DNA of 64,000 nt from Actinokineospora fastidiosa (GTDB taxonomy: Bacteria > Actinomycetota > Actinomycetes > Mycobacteriales > Pseudonocardiaceae), in NCBI RefSeq assembly GCF_014648415.1, contig NZ_BMRB01000009.1:62001-126000 (forward strand). The letters are read 5' to 3'. The translations under genes were made by a program, and so were the position numbers. Each line of letters starts with the position of its first letter. Within the stretch, counting starts at the first letter, position 1. Below, piece by piece: positions 34,911-43,134 of this stretch. Below the pieces are notes generated by a model. The model was not told where the DNA came from and made no database searches. It saw nothing but the letters and a program-made list of their open reading frames with translations.

Positions 34911-36648
34911 CATCATCGGTGGGGGCCCCGCGGGGCTGTTCCTGTCGACCCTGCTGCGCCGCGACGGCGTCGAGGACGTCCGGGTCTACGAGCGCAACGA
35001 GCCCAGCGCCAGCGCGGGCTGGGCGGTCGTGTTCCCGGAGGGCTCGCTGGACCAGCTGGCGGGGGTGGACGCGGAGTCCTTCGCCGCCATCGAGCGCGCG
35101 GGCATGAGCTGGACGAAGGTCGAGATCCGCTGCCGGGACTCGCGGTACCTGGTCGAGGGCAACCGCTTCCACGGCATCGGCCGCGACGCGCTGCTGACCA
35201 TCCTGCGCGAGCGCGCCACCGTGCTCGGCGTCGGCCTCCACTACGGGCACCAGGTCACCGACCTCGCCGACCACGCCGACGCCGACCTCGTCGTGGGCGC
35301 CGACGGGCTGAACTCGGTCGTCCGGTCGCAGCAGGAGGCCGCGTTCGGCCCGAGGATCGAGCACGGGTCGTTCTACTACGGCTGGTTCGGCGTCGAGGCC
35401 GCCGCGCCCACGTTCGCCTACATCTTCGTCGACACCGAGTGGGGCCTGTTCCAGGGCTACGTCTACCCGTCCGGGCAGTCGTGGAGCTCGCTGATCATCT
35501 ACGCCTCCGAGGAGACGTGGCAGCGCTCCGGCATGGCGGGGATGGACATCGACGAGTCGCTGCGGTTCTGCGAGCGGGTCTTCGCCGACCACCTCGACGG
35601 CAGGCCGATCCTGCGCCGCGGTCCGGCCTGGACGAAGTTCCGGCACCTGCGCTGCGACACCTGGCACACCGACGACACCGTGCTGATCGGCGACGCCGCG
35701 CACACCGCGCACTGGTCCATCGGCTCGGGCACCCGCCTGGCCATCGAGGACGCGATCGCCCTGGCCGCCCAGCTGCGCGCCGAGCCGAACATCCCGGACG
35801 CGCTGGCGATGTACGAGAAGGTGCGCCGCGGGCGGGTCGAGCAGTTCCAGGACGCCGCGCTGCTGTCCGAGCGGTACTTCGACACCGTCGGCCGCTACCT
35901 CGACTACGACCCCATCCAGTTCGCCTACCAGCTGACCGCCCGGTCGTGGCGGATCTCCTACGGCGACATCGCCCGCCGCGACCCGGACTTCATCCGCCGG
36001 TTCAACGCCTGGTTCCACAGCCGCGCGACCGGCACGCCCACGGCGATCGCGCCGCCGCCGGTCTTCGCCCCCGCCGTCGTCGGCGGGCTGCGGCTGGCCA
36101 ACCGGGTCGCCGCGACCGTCCCGACCGAGGGAGCCGGGCTGCTGATCGGCACGCCGCCCGTGCCCGGCACGCCCGCCGCCGCGGTGCTGGCCGCCGACCG
36201 GCTCGACGCCGAGCTGGCCGCCGCCCGGGACGCGGGCTACCAGCTGGCCCTGCTCGACCTGTCCGCGCACGCCGTCGCCGACCTGCTCGCCGCACCGCCC
36301 GAGCTGCCCGCGCTGCGCGCGCAGTGGCCCGAGGACCAGCCGGTCGGCGCGGTGATCGCCCTGTCATCGGGCTGCGACACGGTGGCCGGGACCGAGGAGG
36401 CCGTCGCGCTCGCCCGCGCCGTCGAGGCCGCCGGGGCCGCCGTCGTGCTGCTGCGGCCGTCGGCGGACGAACCGCCGCGCGCGGGCCAGGTGCTGCAGGT
36501 CGCCGACGCCGTCCGCAACGAGACCGGCCTCGCCGTCGTGGTCGAAGACGGCATGCGCACCCTCGACGCGGCCGACACCGCGATCGCCGCGGGCCGGGCG
36601 GACCTGTGCGTGCTGCGTTTCGACGAATCCGAAGCCGGGGAGGCGTGA
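34900..36648 (+). CDS. anthraniloyl-CoA/salicyloyl-CoA monooxygenase-like flavoprotein with eroded OYE-type C-terminus
   Basis: 582 residues from ATG overlapping the TrpA-like stop. Residues 1-~375 form a group A FAD monooxygenase: VDIIGGGPAGLFLSTLLRRDG, DLVVGADGLNSVVR, and DTVLIGDAAHTAHWSIGSGTRLAIEDA, the last being typical of 2-aminobenzoyl-CoA monooxygenase/reductase and salicylyl-CoA 5-hydroxylase. The remainder begins like an old yellow enzyme (VFAPAVVGGLRLANRV) and ends like one (DTAIAAGRADLCVLR), but is only ~210 residues instead of ~380 and lacks the HGAH-type substrate-binding pair. It should hydroxylate an aryl-CoA; the reductase half is probably inactive. Confidence 0.85.
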   Translation: MRVDIIGGGPAGLFLSTLLRRDGVEDVRVYERNEPSASAGWAVVFPEGSLDQLAGVDAESFAAIERAGMSWTKVEIRCRDSRYLVEGNRFHGIGRDALLTILRERATVLGVGLHYGHQVTDLADHADADLVVGADGLNSVVRSQQEAAFGPRIEHGSFYYGWFGVEAAAPTFAYIFVDTEWGLFQGYVYPSGQSWSSLIIYASEETWQRSGMAGMDIDESLRFCERVFADHLDGRPILRRGPAWTKFRHLRCDTWHTDDTVLIGDAAHTAHWSIGSGTRLAIEDAIALAAQLRAEPNIPDALAMYEKVRRGRVEQFQDAALLSERYFDTVGRYLDYDPIQFAYQLTARSWRISYGDIARRDPDFIRRFNAWFHSRATGTPTAIAPPPVFAPAVVGGLRLANRVAATVPTEGAGLLIGTPPVPGTPAAAVLAADRLDAELAAARDAGYQLALLDLSAHAVADLLAAPPELPALRAQWPEDQPVGAVIALSSGCDTVAGTEEAVALARAVEAAGAAVVLLRPSADEPPRAGQVLQVADAVRNETGLAVVVEDGMRTLDAADTAIAAGRADLCVLRFDESEAGEA

Positions 36649-37946
36649 TGACAGCGGACCAGCCGTTCTGGAACCCGCGCACGGAGACGATGCCGCGCGA
36701 GCAGCTCAGGGCGTGGCAGTGGACCAAGCTGCGCAGGGCGATGGCCCAGGCGCGCGGCTCCAAGTTCTGGGCCGACCGCATCCCCGAGGACATCACCTCC
36801 TTCGAGGACTACGTGCGCCGCGTGCCGCTGGTGACCAAGAAGGACCTGGTGGCCGCCGAGGAGATCGCCCCGCCGTTCGGCCTGCTGCCCTCGATCGACC
36901 CCTCGGCCGCCGTGCGGTTCCACCAGACCAGCGGCACCAGCGGCAACACCCCGCTGCGCACGTTCGACACCGCGCGCGACTGGGCGTGGGCGGTCGACCA
37001 GTGGTGCACGATCCTGCACGGCGTCGGCGTGCGGCCCGGTCAGCGCGCCATCCTCGCCTTCGGGTACGGCATGTTCATCGGGTTCTGGGGCATGCAGGAC
37101 GCGCTGATGCGGATGGGCTGCGCGGTGCTGCCCAGCGGCTCGATGGACTCCGCGACCCGCGTGCGGCTGCTCGTCGACTACCAGATCGAGGTCATCGGCT
37201 GCACCCCGACCTACGCGCTGCGGCTGCTGGAGACCGCCGCGGACATGGGGATCGACCTGGCGGCCGACGGCAACCTCAAGACCGTGATCACCGGGGCTGA
37301 GCCGCGCCCGCCCGCCACCGTGCGGGCCATCGAGCGCGGCTTCGGCGCCAAGGTCTTCGACGTGGCCGGGATGACCGAGCTGGCCACCGTGTTCACCTTC
37401 GAGTGCCCCGGCGGGCCCGGCATCAGCCACATCATCGAGCCCGCCGCCATCGAGGAGGTGCTGCACCCGGAGACGCGCGAGCCGGTCGGTTACGGCGAGC
37501 GCGGCGTGCGGGTGATGACCGGCCTGGGCCGCGAGGGCTGGCAGATCTTCCGGTACTGGACCGAGGACATCGTGATCAAGCGGCCGTGGCACGAGTGCCC
37601 GTGCGGCCGCACGTGGGACTGGTACGAGGGCGGCATCATCGGCCGCGCCGACGACATGCGCAAGATCCGCGGCATCTCGGTGACGCCGGTGATGGTGGAG
37701 GACGTGGTCCGCGGCTTCACCGAGGTGCGCGAGTTCCAGACGGTGCTGCGCGCCGACCGGGGGCTGGACGTGATGGTGCTGCGGGTCGAGCCGACCGACC
37801 CGGCCTCGGCGCGGCCCGAGCTCGGCGAGCGGATCGCCGCCGAGATCAAGCGGACCATCGGCCTGCTGCCGATGGTCGAGCTGGTGGAGCCCGGGGTGCT
37901 GCCCCGATTCGAGGCGAAGGCGGTGCGATTCCATGACGAGCGGTGA
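36648..37946 (+). CDS. phenylacetate-CoA ligase/F390 synthetase-like adenylating enzyme
   Basis: 432 residues; start overlaps the previous stop (TGATG). Features of the PaaK/coenzyme F390 synthetase group: FHQTSGTSGNTPLRTFDT (P-loop), GCTPTYALRLLE, VFDVAGMTELATVFTFEC, YWTEDIVIK and a cysteine-containing GRADDMRKIRG region with metal-binding-type WHECPCGRTW. C-1027 uses a ligase of this class (SgcD5) to activate its benzoxazolinate. It should form an aryl-AMP and aryl-CoA from a cluster acid. The operon has a second aryl-CoA ligase, suggesting activation at two stages. Confidence 0.88.
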   Translation: MTADQPFWNPRTETMPREQLRAWQWTKLRRAMAQARGSKFWADRIPEDITSFEDYVRRVPLVTKKDLVAAEEIAPPFGLLPSIDPSAAVRFHQTSGTSGNTPLRTFDTARDWAWAVDQWCTILHGVGVRPGQRAILAFGYGMFIGFWGMQDALMRMGCAVLPSGSMDSATRVRLLVDYQIEVIGCTPTYALRLLETAADMGIDLAADGNLKTVITGAEPRPPATVRAIERGFGAKVFDVAGMTELATVFTFECPGGPGISHIIEPAAIEEVLHPETREPVGYGERGVRVMTGLGREGWQIFRYWTEDIVIKRPWHECPCGRTWDWYEGGIIGRADDMRKIRGISVTPVMVEDVVRGFTEVREFQTVLRADRGLDVMVLRVEPTDPASARPELGERIAAEIKRTIGLLPMVELVEPGVLPRFEAKAVRFHDER

Positions 37947-38133
37947 GCTGACCCCGCGCGAGGAGCGGCAGCTGCGCGAGTGCTACGCGGCGCTGCACGA
38001 GCTCGCGGCGACGTGCTCGGTGCCCTCGGTGCGCACGGCGGCGCGGGCCGCCGTGGCCGAGGTGCACGTGGCGCTGGACGGGCAGGCGCTGGATTTCGAG
38101 ATGTACACCCACCGCTGGCTCGCGGAGGGGTAA
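37933..38133 (+). CDS. 66-residue helical protein between two aryl-CoA ligases
   Basis: Starts inside the end of the ligase gene (14-bp overlap). Sequence is helical and charged (TPREERQLRECYAALHELAA, VRTAARAAVAEVHVALDGQALDFEMYTHRW) with no signal or metal motif except two cysteines. It may belong to a small uncharacterised family (DUF6052-like, by recollection only). A role as ligase or oxygenase partner is suggested by position. Expression is implied by coupling and a 15-bp gap to the next gene. Confidence 0.65.
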   Translation: MTSGELTPREERQLRECYAALHELAATCSVPSVRTAARAAVAEVHVALDGQALDFEMYTHRWLAEG

Positions 38134-38148
38134 CGAGAAGGGAAGTGC

Positions 38149-39702
38149 ATGAGCATGTCGGGCACCACCGCCGCGGCGGCCCACTTAGTCGGGCAGGACC
38201 TCGACCACAACCTGGCGGTGCGGTTCCTCGACCACAACCCCGGTGAGCGCACGGCGCTGATCACCCCCGACGGCGCGACCTCGTACGCCGAGCTGCGGGC
38301 GCTGGTCAACCGTGCTGGCAACGCGCTGCGCGGCCTCGGCGTGCGCAAGGGCGACCGGGTGCTGATCGCCATGCGCGACGGGGTGGAGTACCTCGCCGCG
38401 TGGTACGGCGCGCAGCGGATCGGCGCGATCACGGTCGACGTCTACAACTTCCTCTCCCCGGAGGAGCACCGGTACAACGTCGACTACCTCGAGCCGTCCA
38501 TTGTGGTCACCGATGGCGACGTGGTCGAGGCGATGCGGTACGCCGGGGCGCGGGGGTCGATCGTCCTCGGCCCGCACCCGCACGGGCTGCGCGAGGACGA
38601 GCACGACTTCGCCGAGCTGGTCGGGGCGCAGTCGGCCGAGCTGGAGCCGACGCCGGTCGCCGCGACCGACATCGCGATGTGGAAGCTCACCACCGGCAGC
38701 ACCGGCAAGCCCAAGGCGTGCAGGCACTACGCGCGCAGCCCGTGGCTGAGCCACGAGTGGTTCGGCCGCGGCGTGCTCGACCTCGGGCCCGACGACGTCG
38801 TGCTCGCCGTGCCGAAGCTGTTCTCCGGCTGGGCCCGCGACCTGGTCGGCCTGTACGCGATGGGCGCGGGCGCGACCGGGGTGCTGTTCCCCGAGCGCAC
38901 CACGGCCGAGCGGATCTTCGAGCTGGTCGCCCGGCACCGGCCGACCGTCATCGTCAACGTGCCGACGATGATCAAGGCGATGCTGGCCCACCCGGGCGCG
39001 GAGGCGGCCGACCTGAGCTCGGTGCGCATGTGCCTGTCGGCGGGCGAGCAGCTGCCCGCGGAGCTGCACCGGCGGTGGCTGGACACCTTCGGCGTCGACC
39101 TGCTCGACTGCGTCGGGTCGACCGAGTCGTTCAACGCCGTCATCTGCAACCGGCCCGGCCGGGCCCGCGTCGGCAGCCTCGGCCAGGTGATCCCGCACTA
39201 CGAGGCGACGATCGTCGACGACAGCGGCGCCCCGCTGCCCGACGGCGAGGTCGGCGTCCTGCAGGTGCGGGGCGAGCCGGTCGGCGTCGACTACTGGAAG
39301 GCGCCGGAGAAGACCGCGCAGAGCTTCCCCGCGCCGAACACGCTGCGCACCGGCGATCTGTTCAGCCGGGACGCGGACGGCTTCTTCTACTACCGCGGCC
39401 GCGCGGACGACCTGTTGAAGGTCAGCGGCCTGTACGTGGCGCCGACGGAGATCGAGAACTGCATCGCCACCCACCCCGCGGTGGTGGCGTGCGCGGTCGT
39501 CGGCTACACGACGGCCGACGGGCTGACGGCGACGCGCGCGTTCGTCGTGCCGCGCACGCCCGTGGGCGCCGAGGAGATCCAGGAGCACGTGAAGGCGCAC
39601 CTGGCCTCCCGCAAGTGTCCGAAGGAGATCCGGTTCGTGGCCGCGCTGCCGGAGACGCCGACGGGCAAGATCGACCGCAACACGCTGCGCGCCGTCGCCT
39701 GA
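38149..39702 (+). CDS. benzoate/2-aminobenzoate-CoA ligase-like enzyme
   Basis: 517 residues. ANL-superfamily motifs: MWKLTTGSTGKPKACRHY (A3), LDCVGSTESFNAVICN (A5), LRTGDLFSRDADGFFYYRGRADDLLKVSGLYVAP (A7-A8) and the C-terminal lysine motif PETPTGKIDRNTLR (A10). A4-region residues and the phosphate-loop context resemble benzoate-, anthranilate- and 4-hydroxybenzoate-CoA ligases rather than amino-acid adenylation domains. It would supply the aryl-CoA substrate for the coupled monooxygenase. Last gene of the operon; the next gene has its own motif. Confidence 0.9.
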   Translation: MSMSGTTAAAAHLVGQDLDHNLAVRFLDHNPGERTALITPDGATSYAELRALVNRAGNALRGLGVRKGDRVLIAMRDGVEYLAAWYGAQRIGAITVDVYNFLSPEEHRYNVDYLEPSIVVTDGDVVEAMRYAGARGSIVLGPHPHGLREDEHDFAELVGAQSAELEPTPVAATDIAMWKLTTGSTGKPKACRHYARSPWLSHEWFGRGVLDLGPDDVVLAVPKLFSGWARDLVGLYAMGAGATGVLFPERTTAERIFELVARHRPTVIVNVPTMIKAMLAHPGAEAADLSSVRMCLSAGEQLPAELHRRWLDTFGVDLLDCVGSTESFNAVICNRPGRARVGSLGQVIPHYEATIVDDSGAPLPDGEVGVLQVRGEPVGVDYWKAPEKTAQSFPAPNTLRTGDLFSRDADGFFYYRGRADDLLKVSGLYVAPTEIENCIATHPAVVACAVVGYTTADGLTATRAFVVPRTPVGAEEIQEHVKAHLASRKCPKEIRFVAALPETPTGKIDRNTLRAVA

Positions 39703-39708
39703 GCGCAG

Positions 39709-39751
39709 GCAACGGGGGAGATGCGGCACACATCCCGCTGGGCCAAGGTGG
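39709..39751 (+). promoter_or_regulatory. cluster motif upstream of the Ddn-like gene
   Basis: First box GCAACGGGGGAGATGCGGC (39709-39727), second box ccaaggtgg (39743-39751), starting 6 bp after the preceding stop and ending 34 bp before the Ddn-like start. Confidence 0.7.
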
Positions 39752-39785
39752 TCTTGGACCAGAACCCTTCTACCGGGTGGTGAGC

Positions 39786-40211
39786 ATGGCAATCGACTTC
39801 CTGTCGTACAACAAGCCGATCATCGAAGAGTTCCGTGCCAACAAGGGCGTGGTGGGCGGCGACTACGAGGGCTTCCCCCTCACGCTGATCACCACCAAGG
39901 GGGCCAAGACCGGCAAGGACCGGGTGAGCCCGGTGTCCTACATCATGGACGGCGACCGCGTGATCATCACGGCGACCAACGCCGGTCTGGACTACCACCC
40001 CCAGTGGTACCGCAACCTGCAGGCCGACCCGACCCTGACCGTCGAGGTGGGGGACGAGAAGTACGAGGCGGTCGCGGTGGAGATCGCCGAGGGCCCGGAG
40101 CGCGAGCGGCTGTGGGCCGAGCTGGTGGCCTCCAACCACCGCCTGGGCCGGTACCAGTCCAAGACGAGCAGGCAGATCCCGGTGCTCGCCCTGGAGCGCA
40201 AGGCCGCCTGA
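39786..40211 (+). CDS. Ddn-family F420-dependent nitroreductase/quinone reductase-like protein
   Basis: 141 residues of the split-barrel flavin-reductase fold: LTLITTKGAKTGKDRVSPVSYIMDGDRVIITATNAGLDYHPQWYRNLQADPTLTVEV is the Ddn (deazaflavin-dependent nitroreductase) signature, with the TKGAKTGKxR phosphate-binding segment for F420. Mycobacterial Ddn reduces quinones and nitro compounds with F420H2. In this cluster it may reduce a quinone or quinol-imine stage of the aryl unit, or protect against reactive intermediates. The ATG at 39786 is used; GTGs just upstream are less likely. Confidence 0.85.
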   Translation: MAIDFLSYNKPIIEEFRANKGVVGGDYEGFPLTLITTKGAKTGKDRVSPVSYIMDGDRVIITATNAGLDYHPQWYRNLQADPTLTVEVGDEKYEAVAVEIAEGPERERLWAELVASNHRLGRYQSKTSRQIPVLALERKAA

Positions 40212-40296
40212 TCGTCGGAGTCCGGCACAGTGGCCTCGATCCTGCGCAGGTGGGAATCGAGGCCGCTCCCGTGCGCGCCACCCGAGGGGAGTGACG

Positions 40297-41592
40297 ATGA
40301 CCGACCGGCAGCCCGTCCACGCCCGACCGCGCCGTCCCGGTCTGGTCATCGGCCTGTGCCTGCTCACGATCGTGTTCGACGGCTACGACCTCATCGTGTT
40401 CGGGTCGGTGGTGCCGCAGCTGCTCGCCTACCCGGACTGGGGGCTCACGCCTGCCGAGGTCGGGCTGATGGGCAGCTACGCCCTGCTGGGCATGCTGGTC
40501 GGCGGGATCGCGGTCGGCGCGATCACCGACCTGTTCGGGCGCAGGCGCACCGTCATCGGCTGCCTGACGCTGTTCTCCGCCGCGATGCTGGGCTGCGCCG
40601 TCGCCCCGGGCCCCGAGGTGTTCGGCGTGCTCCGGTTCGTGGCGGGGATCGGCCTCGGCGGGATCGCCCCCACGGTGATCGCGCTGACCGTGGAGTCCGC
40701 GCCGCCGCACCGGCGCAACCTGAACAACGCGCTGGTGTGCGCCGGTTTCCCGCTCGGCGGGATGCTGGCGGCGCTGCTCGCGCTGTTCTTCCTGGAACCG
40801 CTCGGCTTCCGGTTCATGTTCGCCGTCGGCGCGCTGCCGCTGGTCACGATCGTGCCGCTGGCGCTGTGGCTGCTGCCGGAGTCGCCCGCGTTCCAGCGCT
40901 CCGGCGGCGCGGGGGCGGCCCGGCGCAGGCTGGTGTCGCTGGGCCGGGCGCTGCGCAGCCGGATCGCGGTGGCCCTGGTGCTGTTCGCCGTGGCCAACTT
41001 CGCTGGCCTGCTCGTGTCCTACGGCCTGAACACCTGGCTGCCGCAGCTGATGCGGGCCGCCGGGTACTCGGTCGGGCCAGCGCTGGTCTTCCTGCTGGTG
41101 CTCAACGCGGGCGCGGCGCTCGGCGGGGTGCTCGGCGCGACGCTGTCGGACCGGCTGGGGCCCAAGTACGTGGTGCCCTCGGCGTTCCTGGTCGCCACCG
41201 CGTCGATCTTCCTGCTCAGCGTCGAGCTGCCCGCCGTGGTCCTGTACTGCCTCATCTTCGTCGCGGGCGCGAGCAGCGTCGGCACCCAGATCGTCCTGTT
41301 CGGACAGATCGCGAACCACTTCGCGCCCGGCATCAGGGCGACGTCGGTGGGCTTCACCTCCGCGTTCGGCCGCCTCGGGGCGATGATGGGCCCGCTGATC
41401 GGCGGGTACCTCGCCCAGCTCGGCGCCGGGTTCGCGGTGAACTTCCAGATCTTCGCGGCCGCGGCGCTGCTCGGCGCGATCGCGACCGTGCTGGTGCCCG
41501 CCCGCACCCGCCACCGCGCCGACGCGCCCGCGCCGGAGGTGGCATCGATCGTCCCCGCCGACCGCGGCTCCGCCGGGGACGCGGCGGCATGA
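40297..41592 (+). CDS. MFS transporter, aromatic acid:H+ symporter type
   Basis: 431 residues with about 12 membrane helices. The AAHS signature DGYDLIVFGSVVPQLL in helix 1 (DGxD), the loop 2-3 motif GAITDLFGRRRTVIG and the helix-4 arginine region are as in benzoate and 4-hydroxybenzoate carriers (BenK, PcaK). Import of an aromatic precursor, or less likely export of product, is inferred. Start ATG at 40297 with gagggga; a GTG at 40291 is possible. It follows the Ddn-like gene by 85 bp on the same strand. Confidence 0.9.
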   Translation: MTDRQPVHARPRRPGLVIGLCLLTIVFDGYDLIVFGSVVPQLLAYPDWGLTPAEVGLMGSYALLGMLVGGIAVGAITDLFGRRRTVIGCLTLFSAAMLGCAVAPGPEVFGVLRFVAGIGLGGIAPTVIALTVESAPPHRRNLNNALVCAGFPLGGMLAALLALFFLEPLGFRFMFAVGALPLVTIVPLALWLLPESPAFQRSGGAGAARRRLVSLGRALRSRIAVALVLFAVANFAGLLVSYGLNTWLPQLMRAAGYSVGPALVFLLVLNAGAALGGVLGATLSDRLGPKYVVPSAFLVATASIFLLSVELPAVVLYCLIFVAGASSVGTQIVLFGQIANHFAPGIRATSVGFTSAFGRLGAMMGPLIGGYLAQLGAGFAVNFQIFAAAALLGAIATVLVPARTRHRADAPAPEVASIVPADRGSAGDAAA

Positions 41593-41626
41593 CCCGGCTC
41601 TGTGGAAGAGAGTGGAGCGTTCCCTC

Positions 41627-42013
41627 ATGAACTCGTTCAGCGCCGTTGTGACCTGGTCGGAGACCGACGCGTCCGGGAGCTTCCACTTCACCGCGCCGCT
41701 GCGGTGGGCCGAGGACGCCGAGCACGCCCTGGTGCGCGCCGCGGGCTTCGACCCGGGGGCGTTCCCGCGCCGCGCCGTCAGCTCGTCCTACCGCAAGCCG
41801 CTGCGCGCGGGGGACGTCTACACCGTCGACATCGGCGTCGACCGGATCGGCTCCACGTCGATCACCTACTCGTGGCGGGTCGTCTCCGGCGGCGCCGTGC
41901 ACGCCGAGGGCTCCCACACCGTCGTGCACCTCGACGGCTCGGGCGTGCCCACCCCGGTGCCCGACGCCCTGCGCGCCGCGCTCGCGTCGCACCTGCGGGA
42001 GCCGTCGGCGTAA
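41627..42013 (+). CDS. hot-dog acyl-CoA thioesterase (4HBT-like)
   Basis: 128 residues. FTAPLRWAEDAEHALVRAAGF and YRKPLRAGDVYTVDIGVDRIGSTSITYSWRV fit the single-hot-dog 4-hydroxybenzoyl-CoA thioesterase fold, with the acidic residue of the active-site helix (AEDAE). It is distinct from the warhead thioesterase: no FVGNVYY block. It probably hydrolyses an aryl-CoA from the neighbouring ligases, as proofreading or release. The gene is 34 bp after the transporter gene, likely co-transcribed. Confidence 0.8.
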   Translation: MNSFSAVVTWSETDASGSFHFTAPLRWAEDAEHALVRAAGFDPGAFPRRAVSSSYRKPLRAGDVYTVDIGVDRIGSTSITYSWRVVSGGAVHAEGSHTVVHLDGSGVPTPVPDALRAALASHLREPSA

Positions 42014-42056
42014 TCCGCCGGAACCGTTGTCCCGCACCGAAAGCGCCCCCACCTGC

Positions 42057-42075
42057 GCACGATCGAAGGTGAGGG
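42057..42075 (+). promoter_or_regulatory. weak cluster motif upstream of the O-methyltransferase gene
   Basis: GCACGATCGAAGGTGAGGG resembles the first box (GGTG for GATG). The expected second box is poor (gaatagtca). Listed as a doubtful member of the motif set. Confidence 0.3.
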
Positions 42076-42130
42076 GTGCTCGCTCTGTGCTGAATAGTCA
42101 TCCCTTGGTCTCGAAATGAGGAGGTCCGGC

Positions 42131-43132
42131 ATGTTCGGCGATCTGGACGGCAATGCCAAGAAGTTGTGGTCGATGGCCGGCTTGGGCACGCCGATGGCGA
42201 TCCGGGTGGCGGCGACGCTGCGCGTGGCGGATCACATCGTCGCTGGCAAGCAGACGGCGGCTGAGCTGGCGGAGGCCTGCGGCGCCCACGCCGACACCCT
42301 CGAGCGCCTGCTGCGCTACCTCTCCGTGCGCGGCGTGTTCGCCCGCGACGACGAGGGCCGCTACTCGCTGACCCCGCTCGGCCAGCCGCTGCGCGAGGAC
42401 CACCCGGCCAAGGCGCGCGCCTGGTTCGACATCGACGGCATGGGCTGGGGCGAGCTGTCCTTCGTCGAGCTGCTGCACAGCGTGCGCACCGGCGAGGCCG
42501 CCTTCCCCAAGCGCTACGGCCGCGAGTACTGGGACGACATGCGCGCCTCCAAGGTGCGCACCGAGTCCTTCCACGCCCTGCACGGCGCCGACGTCGCCGC
42601 CCGCGCCCCGGGCATCGTCGCGGGCTTCGACTGGGCCTCGCTGGGCAAGGTCACCGACGTCGGCGGCGGCGACGGCTCGCTGCTGACCGCGATCCTCAAG
42701 GCGAACCCCGGCCTGCGCGGCGCGGTGTTCGACATGCCCGACGCCACCCCCGCCGCCAAGCAGACCTTCGTCGAGGCCGGGATCGACGACCGCGCCGAGG
42801 CCATCAGCGGCAGCTTCTTCGAGACCATCCCCTCGGGCTCGGACGCCTACATGCTGTCCATCGTCCTGCACGACTGGCCGGACGAGGACGCGGTCAAGAT
42901 CCTGCGCAACTGCGCCGCAGCTGCCGGTCCCGACGGCCGCGTGCTGATCATCGAGACGATCGGCGACGGCGAGGAGACCCACACCGGGATGGACCTGCGC
43001 ATGCTGGCCCTGTACGCGGCCCGCGAGCGCGGCGTCGCCGACTTCAGCGAGCTGGCCCGGCAGGCGGGGCTGCGCACCGTCGACGTGCACCGCGCGGGCC
43101 CGTCGGCGATCATCGAGCTGCGGGCGGCCTGA
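42131..43132 (+). CDS. SAM-dependent O-methyltransferase (plant-type/Methyltransf_2)
   Basis: 333 residues from the ATG at 42131 with aggagg. An N-terminal winged-helix dimerisation domain (AIRVAATLRVADHIVAGKQTAAELAEACGAHADTLERLLRYL) is followed by a Rossmann domain: TDVGGGDGSLLTAILKANPGLRG, FDMPDATP, GSFFETIPSGSDAYMLSIVLHDWPDEDAVKILRNC with the catalytic base His in LHDWPD, and a downstream Glu. Related enzymes methylate phenols of polyketides and aryl acids. Likely methylates a phenolic oxygen of the aryl or tyrosine-derived unit. Two bases separate it from the following P450 gene. Confidence 0.92.
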   Translation: MFGDLDGNAKKLWSMAGLGTPMAIRVAATLRVADHIVAGKQTAAELAEACGAHADTLERLLRYLSVRGVFARDDEGRYSLTPLGQPLREDHPAKARAWFDIDGMGWGELSFVELLHSVRTGEAAFPKRYGREYWDDMRASKVRTESFHALHGADVAARAPGIVAGFDWASLGKVTDVGGGDGSLLTAILKANPGLRGAVFDMPDATPAAKQTFVEAGIDDRAEAISGSFFETIPSGSDAYMLSIVLHDWPDEDAVKILRNCAAAAGPDGRVLIIETIGDGEETHTGMDLRMLALYAARERGVADFSELARQAGLRTVDVHRAGPSAIIELRAA

Positions 43133-43134
43133 CC

